Shown: positions 15,854-24,107 of the stretch, in pieces
Position numbering within the stretch: the stretch's first letter is position 1
Layout of the letters: each line of letters opens with the position of its first letter
DNA from: Erythrobacter donghaensis
Lineage (GTDB): Bacteria; Pseudomonadota; Alphaproteobacteria; Sphingomonadales; Sphingomonadaceae
Assembly (NCBI RefSeq): GCF_001557325.1
Contig: NZ_LSJS01000099.1
Location: forward strand, 7,864-71,863
Reading direction: 5' to 3'
Length of the DNA: 64,000 bases
Notes under the pieces: generated by a model
The model's database searches: none
Told to the model about the DNA's origin: nothing
The model's input: only the letters and a program-made list of their open reading frames with translations
Program-made: the position numbers and the translations under genes

Positions 15854-16933
15854 ATGACCATGCACCAGCCCCTTCCCGCCGCGCCCCAGAAGGCCACCCG
15901 CGTCCAGTTCATGGCCGAGGACGACAAGGCGATGCTGCGCGCCGCGCGCGACCTGACCAAGGGGCTGGGCGAGGCGAAGCCTGCCATCTACTGGACCGAC
16001 ATGCTGGTCTCGGCGGGCGTCGGCTATGCCGGGATCGCGGTGGCGATCGCCGCCGGGAGCGTGGCGGTCAAGCTTGCCGCCGGGCTGGTCGCGGCGCTGG
16101 CGCTCTACCGCGCGCTGATGTTCATCCACGAGCTCACCCATATCCACCGCGACGCCCTACCGGGCTTCCGCACCGCCTGGAACCTGCTCGTCGGCATCCC
16201 GATGCTCACGCCCTCCTTCATGTATGAAGGCGTGCACGTGATCCACCACAAGCGCACCCAATACGGCACGGTGGAGGACCCCGAATACCTCCCGCTCGCG
16301 CTGATGAAGCCGTGGAGCCTGCCGCTGTTCGTGCTCGTCGCGATGCTGCTGCCGGTGGCGTTGATCCTGCGCTTCGGGGTGCTCTACCCGCTCGGCTTGG
16401 CTGTCCCGCCCTTGCGGACCTTCGTGTGGGAGCGGTTCTCGTCGCTCTCGATCAACCCCGAGTTCCGCCGCCGCGCGCCCGAGGGCGAGCTCGCCGGCCG
16501 GGTGCGCTGGCAGGAAGCGGGCGCGAGCCTGTGGGCGATGGCGCTGATCGCGTCGGTGTTCGTGTTCGGCTGGCAGCCGCTGGCGACCGCGCTCGCGATC
16601 CTCTCGCTCGCTGCGGTCTTGAACCAGCTCCGCACCCTTGTCGCCCACCTGTGGGAGAACGAGGGCGAGGCGATGACGGTGACCGCGCAGTTCCTCGATT
16701 CGGTCAACGTCCCGCCCCCGGGGATCGCCGCCGAGATCTGGGCGCCGGTGGGGCTGCGCTATCATGCGCTCCACCACCTGATGCCTTCGATGCCCTATCA
16801 TGACCTCCCCGAAGCGCACCGGCGGCTTGTCCGCGAGCTCGGCACGGGTTCGACCTATGAGGGCGCGAACCATCCGGGCATGCTGACGCTGGTGGGCCGG
16901 ATCGCCAGGAGCACGATGGTCAGGCGGGCGTAA
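15854..16933 (+). CDS. Fatty acid desaturase family protein
   Basis: A 359-residue integral membrane di-iron protein of the fatty acid desaturase superfamily, which introduces double bonds or hydroxyls in acyl chains or carotenoid-like lipids. The three histidine boxes are visible: HELTHIH at about 96-102, HVIHHKR near 125, and HALHHLMPSMPYHDL near 297. Four or so membrane segments flank them (for example 55-80, 155-185 and 230-250). No cytochrome b5 or ferredoxin domain is fused. The reaction cannot be fixed from sequence. It is monocistronic, and its end is 13 bp from a converging GNAT gene. Confidence 0.85.
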   Translation: MTMHQPLPAAPQKATRVQFMAEDDKAMLRAARDLTKGLGEAKPAIYWTDMLVSAGVGYAGIAVAIAAGSVAVKLAAGLVAALALYRALMFIHELTHIHRDALPGFRTAWNLLVGIPMLTPSFMYEGVHVIHHKRTQYGTVEDPEYLPLALMKPWSLPLFVLVAMLLPVALILRFGVLYPLGLAVPPLRTFVWERFSSLSINPEFRRRAPEGELAGRVRWQEAGASLWAMALIASVFVFGWQPLATALAILSLAAVLNQLRTLVAHLWENEGEAMTVTAQFLDSVNVPPPGIAAEIWAPVGLRYHALHHLMPSMPYHDLPEAHRRLVRELGTGSTYEGANHPGMLTLVGRIARSTMVRRA

Positions 16934-16946
16934 GTCCGCCCCCCTC

Positions 16947-17474
16947 TCAATCCAGAAAACAGATCATCGCGCAGCGGCGGTCGGCGGGGAGGCCGTCGTC
17001 GACCTCGTTGGCGAGCTCGCCCGCAAGGCGCGGGTGGGCGTCCAGGGCAGTAACCTCCTCGAAGCCGAGGCGGGCGTAGAACGGGGCGTTCCAGGCGAGG
17101 TCGCGGAAGGTGGTGAGGGTCAGTGCCTTGAACCCGGTGTTGCGCGCGTCGATCTGCGCGGCCCGGATCAACCCAGACCCGATCCCGCGCCGTCCGAAGG
17201 CCGGCAGGACGTCCATCTCCCAGATGTGCAGTTCGCGGCTGAAAGGCTGGGCGAGCAGGAAACCTGCCATGGCCTCGCCCACATGGGCGACAAGACTGTG
17301 CCCCTTGCGGATCAGGCGCTGCAGGTCGGGAACCTCCCAGGTGTCGTCCGGGTCGAAGCCTTCGAGGCCCGCGCCATGGGTGAACAGCTCTGCCGCAGCG
17401 CGCTCGATCGCGGGCATGGCAGCGGCATCCTCCACCCGCGCGAGGCGGAGCGACCAGTCGCCCCCCGGCCTCAC
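16947..17474 (-). CDS. GNAT family N-acetyltransferase
   Basis: A 175-residue acetyl-CoA-dependent acetyltransferase. The N-terminal GNAT strand is LRLARVEDAAAMPAIERAA. The acetyl-CoA loop is WEMDVLPAFGRRGIGSGLI near 95-113, followed by TLTTFRDLAWNAPFYARLGF. It resembles small-molecule or amino-acid acetyltransferases, substrate unknown. The start GTG at 17474 overlaps the lptG stop (GTGA), so it is the third cistron of the lptF-lptG operon. Its role there is not obvious. Confidence 0.85.
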   Translation of the reverse strand: MRPGGDWSLRLARVEDAAAMPAIERAAAELFTHGAGLEGFDPDDTWEVPDLQRLIRKGHSLVAHVGEAMAGFLLAQPFSRELHIWEMDVLPAFGRRGIGSGLIRAAQIDARNTGFKALTLTTFRDLAWNAPFYARLGFEEVTALDAHPRLAGELANEVDDGLPADRRCAMICFLD

Positions 17475-18580
17475 TCTTCGGTCCGGATCAGCACCGTCTC
17501 GCCGACCAGCAGGAACAGCACGAAGGGCGCCCATGCGGCGAGCAGCGGCGGGTAGCCGCCGAAGCTGCCCATCGCGAGGGCGGCGTTGTCGACCACGAAA
17601 TAGGCGAACCCCAGCGCCATGCCGATGATCGCGCGCACGAACAACTGGCCCGAACGCGCGAGGCCGAATGCGGCGATCGAGCCCAGAAGTGGCATCAGCA
17701 GCGCCGAGAGCGGCCCCGACAGGCGGTGCCACCACTTGGCGCGCATCTCGTCGGTGTTGCGGCCCGCGGTCTCGTAGGCGTCGATCGATTCCTTCAGCTC
17801 CCAGAAGCTCTGCGCGTCGGGATCGACCGATTGCAGCATGATCCGCTCAGGCGAAAGATTCTGCCCCACCACCAGCGCGGCCGGGCGTTCGGTGATGGCG
17901 CCCGCCACATCGAACCTCACCGGGTTCTCGAGCCGCCAGCCCGGCCCGGCATAGACTGCGCGCGGGGCGCGGACCTGCTCGCGGATGATCCCGCCGGGGC
18001 CACGCGCATACCAGGTGACGCCGGTCAGCACGATGTTCTGTCCGGCACCGCTCAGCGTGGCGGCCGAGAGGATGTTCTCGCCATCGGTGAGGTAGATGTT
18101 GGCGCGCGGGGCTCCGGCGGCGGCGTCGGTCTCAGGGATCGGGCCGTAGTCGGCCGCCTCCCAGGCCTTGAGCGTCGCATTGGCGCGGGTGAGGATGCGC
18201 TCGTTGAAGCCGAAGCTCACCGCCGCGACCAGCACCGCGGTGAGCAGCATCGGCGCGAGCACCTGATGGGCGGAAAGCCCCGCCGCGCGCATCGCGATCA
18301 CCTCGCTGTTCGCGTTCAGCGGCCAGAAGGTCAGCAGCGAGGCGAGCAGCACCGAATAGGGCAGGAAGTTCGCCACCAGCTGCGGCAGGCGCAGGCTGGC
18401 ATAGCGCAGCACCTCGGCCTGCCCGTTGCCGGGGGCGGCGAGGATGTCGCCGGTCTTCGACAAGAGGTCGAGCGCCAGCAGCACCAGCACCAGCATGAAC
18501 AGCACCGCGATGATCCGCACCACGAACAGCCGGGCAAGGTAGAGCGTCAGCGTGCGCGAAGGGAAGAAATCGAGCTGCAT
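17471..18580 (-). CDS. lptG: LPS export ABC transporter permease LptG
   Basis: LptG pairs with LptF and the LptB ATPase to extract lipopolysaccharide from the inner membrane and push it to LptC/A/D. The 369-residue product shows the YjgP/YjgQ topology: helices near 15-40, 60-80 and 105-125, a large periplasmic beta-jellyroll (about 130-270), then three helices near 285-365. The coupling region after helix 2 reads LNANSEVIAMRAAGLS. It follows lptF by 6 bp, so the two are coexpressed. lptB and lptC are not in the window. Confidence 0.92.
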   Translation of the reverse strand: MQLDFFPSRTLTLYLARLFVVRIIAVLFMLVLVLLALDLLSKTGDILAAPGNGQAEVLRYASLRLPQLVANFLPYSVLLASLLTFWPLNANSEVIAMRAAGLSAHQVLAPMLLTAVLVAAVSFGFNERILTRANATLKAWEAADYGPIPETDAAAGAPRANIYLTDGENILSAATLSGAGQNIVLTGVTWYARGPGGIIREQVRAPRAVYAGPGWRLENPVRFDVAGAITERPAALVVGQNLSPERIMLQSVDPDAQSFWELKESIDAYETAGRNTDEMRAKWWHRLSGPLSALLMPLLGSIAAFGLARSGQLFVRAIIGMALGFAYFVVDNAALAMGSFGGYPPLLAAWAPFVLFLLVGETVLIRTEE

Positions 18581-18586
18581 CGCGGA

Positions 18587-19894
18587 TTACTCGGCCGGTG
18601 CCGCTTCCGGAGCGGGGCGGTAGGCGCGTGGGCGGCGGCGGGTGAACAGCTTGGCGATGCGCTTCGACAGCTTGGCGAAGGCCATCTCCAACGCCCCGAT
18701 CGCCTGCCCGCCCGGGACATAGGCGACGCGGTAGAACATCCACAAAATCAGCCCCGCGAACAGCGCGAAGGGCACCCAGAAGGCGAGCATCGGATCGAGC
18801 CTCCCGAGCGCAGCCACGTCCTCGCCGTACTGGTTCACCTTGTGATAGGCGACCACCATGATGATCGAGACGAACACGCCCAAGGCGCTGGTCGAGCGCT
18901 TGGGCGGGATCGCCAGCGCCACCGCGAGCAGCGGCATCAGCAGCATCATCAGGATCTCGACCAGGCGGAAGTTGAAGCTGGCGACGCTCGCATCGCGCTG
19001 CCCTGGTGCGCTGTCGCGGCTCCAGCCCATCTGGAGGAGTTCGGGGAGGATGTATTCGCGCGTCTCGTCGCCGCGCGCGCGGAACTTCTCGATCGCGGGC
19101 AGATCGATCGGCAGGTCGTGGCGGCTGAAGCTCAGCACGCGCGGGGTCTGGCCGCGCATCCCGGTATCCTGGATGATCGTGCCTTCGGTCAGGCGCAGGA
19201 TGATCGTGTCGGGATTGTCGCGCGTGGCGAGGAACGCCCCCTCGCGCGCCGAGATCGAGAGCACCTGGCCCTTTTCGTTCGCGACGCGGGCGAAGATTCC
19301 GACCAGCCGCCGCCCCTCGTCCTCGCTCGCCTCGATCCTGAGCGCCATGCGGTCGGCCAGCGTGGTGAATTCGCCGACCTTGATCGAGGCCCCGAGCGCG
19401 CCCGAGCGCAGCTCGTATTCGAGCTGTTCGTAATAGTAGCGGGAGAGCGGCTGGATGTAGAACACCAGCGCGATGTTGACCGCGACCAGCACCAGCGTGA
19501 TCGCATAGGGCATGCGCAGCAGCCGGAAATAGGACATGCCCACGCCCCGCATGGTGTCGAGCTCGGAAGAGGTCGAGAGCTTCCTGAAGGCCAGCAGCAC
19601 GCCGAGCAGCAGCCCGAGCGGGATCGCGAGGCTGGCATATTCGGGGATCAGCGCGCCGAGCATCTTGAACACCACACCCACCGGGCCGCCTTCGACCGCG
19701 ACGAAATCGAACAGCCGCAGCATCTTGTCGAGCATCAGCAGCGAGGCCGCGAGCGCGAAGACGCCCAGCATCGGCACGATCGTGAGCCGCAGGATGTAGC
19801 GATCGATGGCGGGGATGAGGTTGAACAAGGCGCTTGGGGTCCGTCGTTTGCGCGAGGGCAGGATTGCCCTAGCTGCTTCGCGCGGGCGCGTCAT
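18587..19894 (-). CDS. lptF: LPS export ABC transporter permease LptF
   Basis: Partner permease of LptG in the LptB2FG lipopolysaccharide extractor. The 435-residue product has helices near 38-60, 80-105 and 130-150, a periplasmic domain of about 155-315 and three C-terminal helices near 320-400. The signature STSSELDTMRGVGMS lies near residue 106. A basic, Pro/Ala-rich tail of about 35 residues follows. The start is uncertain: ATG 19894 gives a 25-residue basic leader, while a TTG at 19828 would start just before LFNLIPAIDRYI. It is followed immediately by lptG. Confidence 0.93.
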   Translation of the reverse strand: MTRPREAARAILPSRKRRTPSALFNLIPAIDRYILRLTIVPMLGVFALAASLLMLDKMLRLFDFVAVEGGPVGVVFKMLGALIPEYASLAIPLGLLLGVLLAFRKLSTSSELDTMRGVGMSYFRLLRMPYAITLVLVAVNIALVFYIQPLSRYYYEQLEYELRSGALGASIKVGEFTTLADRMALRIEASEDEGRRLVGIFARVANEKGQVLSISAREGAFLATRDNPDTIILRLTEGTIIQDTGMRGQTPRVLSFSRHDLPIDLPAIEKFRARGDETREYILPELLQMGWSRDSAPGQRDASVASFNFRLVEILMMLLMPLLAVALAIPPKRSTSALGVFVSIIMVVAYHKVNQYGEDVAALGRLDPMLAFWVPFALFAGLILWMFYRVAYVPGGQAIGALEMAFAKLSKRIAKLFTRRRPRAYRPAPEAAPAE

Positions 19895-19933
19895 GCCCCC
19901 AATTGCTATGAAAGCGCAGACCCGGGCGGTGAT

Positions 19934-20440
19934 CTACCAGAAGCGGCTGTTCGGGATGCCCTTGAACGGCCCCGCCTCGCGCGAGGTCACCCAGCCGCCG
20001 TAGAAACCTCCGGGCTGGGGGAAGACCTTTTCGCCGTCGATGGTGATGTCGTCGAAGGGGGCGGCGTAAAAGGCGATGTGCCCCGCGATCGGCTCGAAGC
20101 CGCGTGCGGGCGCCGGGTAGGACCAGCCCGCGCCCACCAGCCGCGCATCGCCCACGATCACGTCCCAGTAGCGCGCCATCCCCTTCCATTCGCACAGCGA
20201 ACTTCCGGCATTGGGCACGAGGCGCTCCATCGCGATGTCGGCCTGGGGGATGTAGTAGGTCGGCGGATGCGAGGTTTCAAGCGTCCGCCACGCGGCGCGG
20301 GTGTCGGCCAGCACCACACCGCGGTGGAGGATGCGGATATGGCGCGCGGTCGGCTCGGCGCGGGGCGGGCGGGGGTAGTCCCACACGCTCTCCTGCCCGG
20401 GGCGCACCGGATCGGGCACGGGGTGGTGCGGCTGCCTCAC
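19934..20440 (-). CDS. DUF427 domain-containing protein
   Basis: A 168-residue cytoplasmic protein of the DUF427 family (a small beta-barrel fold with no assigned function). Family features include RILHRGVVLADTRAAWRTLE, PPTYYIPQADIAMERL, SSLCEWKGMARYWDV and GHIAFYAAPFDDITIDGEKV; the SxCEWKG segment is the strongest marker. The start is the GTG at 20440, with no nearer ATG. It lies between clpS (upstream, 24 bp) and lptF (downstream, 39 bp) on one strand, so the four or five genes may share a transcript. Confidence 0.88.
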   Translation of the reverse strand: MRQPHHPVPDPVRPGQESVWDYPRPPRAEPTARHIRILHRGVVLADTRAAWRTLETSHPPTYYIPQADIAMERLVPNAGSSLCEWKGMARYWDVIVGDARLVGAGWSYPAPARGFEPIAGHIAFYAAPFDDITIDGEKVFPQPGGFYGGWVTSREAGPFKGIPNSRFW

Positions 20441-20464
20441 GCGCTGGTCACGCCCGCTTGAGCC

Positions 20465-20869
20465 TCACGCCTTTTCCAGCGTGCACTGGAGCGGATGCTG
20501 GTTCTGGCGGGCGAAGTCCATCACCTGGTTCACCTTGGTCTCGGCGACCTCGTAGGTGAAGATCCCGCACACCCCGACACCGCGCTGGTGGACGTGGAGC
20601 ATCACGCGGGTGGCCTGTTCCAGATCCATCCCGAAGAAGCGCTTCAGCACGAGCACCACGAATTCCATCGGGGTGTAATCGTCGTTGAGCATCAGCACCT
20701 TGTACTGGCTGGGCTTCTTGGGCTTGGCGCGGGTCTTGGTGGCGACGCCGACCTGGCCTTGTCCGCCGCCGTCCTTCCCGTCGTCCTCGTCCTCGGCGCG
20801 CACGCGAGGCAGCTGCGACAAGGGCAGCTTCGCCGGTGCGACGTGATCGAGAAGGCGCGGATGCAGCAT
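20465..20869 (-). CDS. clpS: ATP-dependent Clp protease adaptor ClpS
   Basis: ClpS delivers N-degron proteins to ClpA-ClpP. The 134-residue product has the ClpS core from about residue 54: [52 protein letters not shown]. The N-degron pocket residues (ND in LNDDYTPM, and the M/H of MLHVH) are present. The first 50 residues are acidic/Gly then Lys-rich, longer than the E. coli tail of about 25, which could alter ClpA engagement. clpA is not adjacent here. It is the first gene of a possible leftward transcript with DUF427 and lptFG. Confidence 0.95.
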   Translation of the reverse strand: MLHPRLLDHVAPAKLPLSQLPRVRAEDEDDGKDGGGQGQVGVATKTRAKPKKPSQYKVLMLNDDYTPMEFVVLVLKRFFGMDLEQATRVMLHVHQRGVGVCGIFTYEVAETKVNQVMDFARQNQHPLQCTLEKA

Positions 20870-20942
20870 GCGGCTCCATTATGGGATTCGCTGGGCGAGG
20901 TGCAAGCGATTGCGTTGGAATTGTTTGGGGCGCAGCGCGCCG

Positions 20943-20977
20943 AAAAAAGGCCCGAGCAAGCCGTGCTTGCTCGGGCC
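20943..20977 (-). terminator. Rho-independent terminator of the phasin gene
   Basis: On the minus strand GGCCCGAGCAAGC pairs with GCTTGCTCGGGCC around a 3-base loop and is followed by TTTTTT. It lies 75 bp after the phasin stop, in the otherwise featureless 180 bp between clpS and the phasin gene. Confidence 0.92.
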
Positions 20978-21051
20978 AGCGCCTTGCGGCGCGCTCTCGT
21001 GGGCCGGGTTGGGAGAGAGAGGAGAGAGGCCCGGCCGGAGAATTCGTGTGC

Positions 21052-21888
21052 TTACGCGGCGGTCTTCACCTTCTCGACCGCGACGCTGACGCGGTTCGAG
21101 ATCGGGGCGAAGGCGTCGTTGTAGAGCTTCACCCAGGCTTCGGTGCGCTTCGAGCCGTAGGAGACCAGCGCGTCGAAGTTGCGACGGGCGATCTCGCCCT
21201 GAAGCTGCATGAGCTCGGTCGGCGACTTGACGGCGGCGACCTTCTTGGCGTCTTCGGTGACGGTCTCGATCACGGTCTTGCCGGTCTCGACATTGTCCTT
21301 GAGCAGTTCCTGCGCGCCGGTGAAGAAGATCTTGCCGCTTTCGACGACGGCTTCGACGTTCGCCTTGGTGAATTCGGTCGCTTCGGCGGTGAGCTCGGCG
21401 CTCTTGGCGTAGGCGGTCTTGGCGCGCGCCTGGAGGTCGGCGACGACGTTCTTGGCGGTGGCGGTGATGTCGGCGTTGTTGGCAGTGGCCATGATGGTAT
21501 CCTTGAGCTTGATGACGGGGTTGGTCTTGGGCGCGGCGGCCGGCTTCTCAGCCTTCTTGGCCAGCACGGGCTTCCTGACCGGGAGCTTGGTTGCGGCAGT
21601 CTTGGTTTTGGCGGCCGTCTTCTTGACGGTCTTGGCAGCAGCCTTCTTCGCCGGGGCCGCCTTCTTGGCGACCGGGGCGGCCTGGGGTGCGGCGGGGGTC
21701 TTGGCAGCGGGCGCGGCCTTCACAACCTTGGCAGCGGGAGCGGCCGCGACCGGCTTGGCAACCGGAGCAACCTTGGCGGCAGCTTCGGCATAGGCCTTCT
21801 CGGCAGCGGCATCGATCTTGGCGACCGGCGCGGCCTTGGGCGCAGCTTCGGTCTTCACTTCACCAGCGGTATTTTCAACTTCGGACAT
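21052..21888 (-). CDS. Phasin family protein with Lys/Ala/Pro-rich N-terminal half
   Basis: Phasins coat polyhydroxyalkanoate granules. Of 278 residues, about 140-275 form the phasin domain: long amphipathic helices with few Gly, including AKSAELTAEATEFTKANVEA, SGKIFFTGAQELLK and LMQLQGEIARRNFDALVSYG. Residues 1-125 are an Ala/Lys/Pro-rich, histone-H1-like tail with repeated AAPAKKAA-type motifs, which recalls granule proteins that also bind DNA; that role is an inference. A 14-bp inverted repeat resembling a PhaR operator lies just upstream and a strong terminator follows, so it is a single-gene unit next to phaC. Confidence 0.9.
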   Translation of the reverse strand: MSEVENTAGEVKTEAAPKAAPVAKIDAAAEKAYAEAAAKVAPVAKPVAAAPAAKVVKAAPAAKTPAAPQAAPVAKKAAPAKKAAAKTVKKTAAKTKTAATKLPVRKPVLAKKAEKPAAAPKTNPVIKLKDTIMATANNADITATAKNVVADLQARAKTAYAKSAELTAEATEFTKANVEAVVESGKIFFTGAQELLKDNVETGKTVIETVTEDAKKVAAVKSPTELMQLQGEIARRNFDALVSYGSKRTEAWVKLYNDAFAPISNRVSVAVEKVKTAA

Positions 21889-21905
21889 GGCGACCTCGCT
21901 TCATG

Positions 21906-21966
21906 TTGCACTGCACAAAATAGTGAATGCGAATGCGAAGTCAAGCACTTTTGTGCAGTGCACAAA
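21906..21966. promoter_or_regulatory. Inverted repeat upstream of phasin gene, probable PhaR operator
   Basis: TGCACTGCACAAAA at 21907-21920 and its exact inverse TTTTGTGCAGTGCA at 21949-21962 sit 18-75 bp before the phasin ATG. PhaR, the PHA-responsive repressor of phasin genes, binds TGCA-rich sites of this kind. No phaR gene is in the window. Confidence 0.7.
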
Positions 21967-22038
21967 AATGATGGAAACTCATAGTTTCCAGACACTTCAT
22001 GCGTGCTGGTGCAAAATGGCGCGCAGGCGCGTGCCGAC

Positions 22039-23943
22039 TCAGCGCGTCTTCACATAGCGCCCGGGCGCGTCCTCGATCACGCGGTCGCCCTTACCGCCCG
22101 GCACCCGCTTGCCTTCGGCGGGCACGCGGGCGTCGGATTGCTTGTGCAGCCATTTCAGCCAATGCGGCCACCAGCTGCCCGGATGCTCGGTCGCGCCCGC
22201 GACGAAGTCCTTGAGGCTGGGTGCATGGCTGTCGCCGACCCAGTACTGGTACTTGCCTGCAGCGGGCGGATTGACCACGCCCGCGATATGCCCCGAGCCC
22301 GCCAGCAGGAACTCGACCGGCCCGGTGAAGTGCTTCGTGATGCGCCACACGCTCTCGGCGGGCGCGATGTGATCCTCGCGCCCGGCTTGCACGAAGCTCG
22401 GGGTGGCGACCTTCGTCAGGTCGATCGGCGTCCCGTCGGCCTCCAGCGCATCGGGCACCACCAGCTTGTTGTCGCGGTAGAGGTCGCGCAGATAGGCATT
22501 GTGCCACTTGGAGGGCAGGTTGGTGACGTCGCCGTTCCAGTGGAGCAGGTCGAAGGCCGGGTAATCCTCGCCCAGCAGGTAGTTGTTGACGACGTAGTTC
22601 CAGATCAGGTCGCGCCCGCGCAATGCATTGAAGGTCGCGGCGAGATAGCGCCCGTCGAGATAGCCCTGCGGTGAGAGTTGCCCGATCATCTCGAGCTGGC
22701 CTTCGTCGATGAAGTGCTTGAGGTCGCCGCTCTTCTCGAAATCGACCTGCGCGGTGAAGAAGGTCGCGCTCTTGACCTTGTCCGCCGCGCCGCGCCGCGC
22801 CAGCACTGCCAGCGTTGCCGCCAGCGTCGTCCCCGCCACGCAATAGCCGATGGTGTGGACGGCGGGCACATCGAGCCGCGCGCGCACATGCTCGATCGCC
22901 TCGATCTGGGCGCGGATGTAATCGTCCCACACCACGTCTGCCATGGTCTCGTCGGCGCTCTTCCAGCTGACCACGAACACCGTGATCCCCTGATCGACCG
23001 CCCACTTGATGAAGCTCTTCTTCGGGGTGAGGTCCAGGATGTAGAAGCGGTTGATCCACGGCGGGAAGATCACCAGCGGCACCTCGAGCACTTCCCCGGT
23101 CGAGGGCGAATACTGGATCAGCTGGTAGAGCGGCGTCTCATGCACCACCTTGCCGGGGCTCGCGGCGAGGTTCTCGCCGAGGCGGAAGGCGTTGGGATCG
23201 GTGTGGGTCAGCTGCCCGCGCTTCAGATCATTGACGAGATGCTGCATCCCGCGGACCAGGTTGGCGCCCTTGGTCTCCATCGTGCGCTTGAGCACCACGG
23301 GGTTCAAGGCGAGGAAATTGTCCGGGCTCATCGCCTCGGCAAGCGCCGTCACTGCGAATTCGAGCTGCTGGCGCTTGGGTCTATCGAGCCCGTCCATGCT
23401 TTTCACCGCATTGCGGAAATAGTCGGCGAGCATCAGGTAGGTCTGGTGCAGCAGCAGGAAGGCGGGGTGTTCACGCCACGCCGGATCGGCGAAGCGGCGG
23501 TCCGATTTGGGGAGCGCGGCAGCCTCCGGCGCCTCGGCGGTCTTTCCCCCCGACGCGCCTGCGGCGAAGCTCTGCATCACCCCCGACCACAGCTTCACCT
23601 GGTCCTGCGCGAGCCGGGCCGAGGCCTCGAACATCCCCTTGGGCATCTGCCCGAGCATTGCCTGTGACATCACCAGCCATTGTGCCGGATCGAGCATGTT
23701 GGTGCCTGTGGCCGCCTTTTCCGCCGCGGCCTTGGCCTGGTGGGTCGCGAAATCGAGCCAAAGCTGCTGGAGCTGCGCGGCGGTGGCGGCCCATTCGGCC
23801 ATGTCGCCCGGCTCGATGCCGGGGGGAATCGCCGAATCGGGCGCGCCGCCCGCCATCATCCCGCGCAGGCTTTCGGCCTGCATGTCGAAGAAGCCCTTCA
23901 GGCTCTCGCCGGCCACCGCCAGAGGGTCCTTGTCCTGTGCCAT
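22039..23943 (-). CDS. phaC: Class I poly(3-hydroxyalkanoate) synthase
   Basis: Polymerises (R)-3-hydroxyacyl-CoA into PHA on granules. The 634-residue product has the PHA synthase N-terminal domain (about 150-280) and an alpha/beta hydrolase core. The triad is readable: C368 in the lipase-like box GYCVAG, D524 in AGREDHIAP, and H552 in GSGHIAGVVNPP. Length and motifs are typical of single-subunit class I enzymes. The ATG at 23943 is used; an upstream TTG would add three residues. It is transcribed toward the phasin gene, 150 bp away. phaA and phaB are not nearby. Confidence 0.97.
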   Translation of the reverse strand: MAQDKDPLAVAGESLKGFFDMQAESLRGMMAGGAPDSAIPPGIEPGDMAEWAATAAQLQQLWLDFATHQAKAAAEKAATGTNMLDPAQWLVMSQAMLGQMPKGMFEASARLAQDQVKLWSGVMQSFAAGASGGKTAEAPEAAALPKSDRRFADPAWREHPAFLLLHQTYLMLADYFRNAVKSMDGLDRPKRQQLEFAVTALAEAMSPDNFLALNPVVLKRTMETKGANLVRGMQHLVNDLKRGQLTHTDPNAFRLGENLAASPGKVVHETPLYQLIQYSPSTGEVLEVPLVIFPPWINRFYILDLTPKKSFIKWAVDQGITVFVVSWKSADETMADVVWDDYIRAQIEAIEHVRARLDVPAVHTIGYCVAGTTLAATLAVLARRGAADKVKSATFFTAQVDFEKSGDLKHFIDEGQLEMIGQLSPQGYLDGRYLAATFNALRGRDLIWNYVVNNYLLGEDYPAFDLLHWNGDVTNLPSKWHNAYLRDLYRDNKLVVPDALEADGTPIDLTKVATPSFVQAGREDHIAPAESVWRITKHFTGPVEFLLAGSGHIAGVVNPPAAGKYQYWVGDSHAPSLKDFVAGATEHPGSWWPHWLKWLHKQSDARVPAEGKRVPGGKGDRVIEDAPGRYVKTR

Positions 23944-24107
23944 CGCTGCCAAACCGTCCCTTCATCGCCGCGCACCGGCGATAGTGCCGTTTATCGGGCA
24001 CCATCGCAACTTTCCGAAAAGCGCCCTTCCCACGATCCGAACCTTTGGCCTAGGAGGGGCGCTGCGGCGCCTCTTCTATGCCGCACAAGACAAGGTGATG
24101 ACCTGCC

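Noticed and set aside
17726..20461. 911-codon open frame on the plus strand across lptG and lptF
   Set aside because: Antisense to recognised permeases, composition His/Arg/Gln-rich, no domain.
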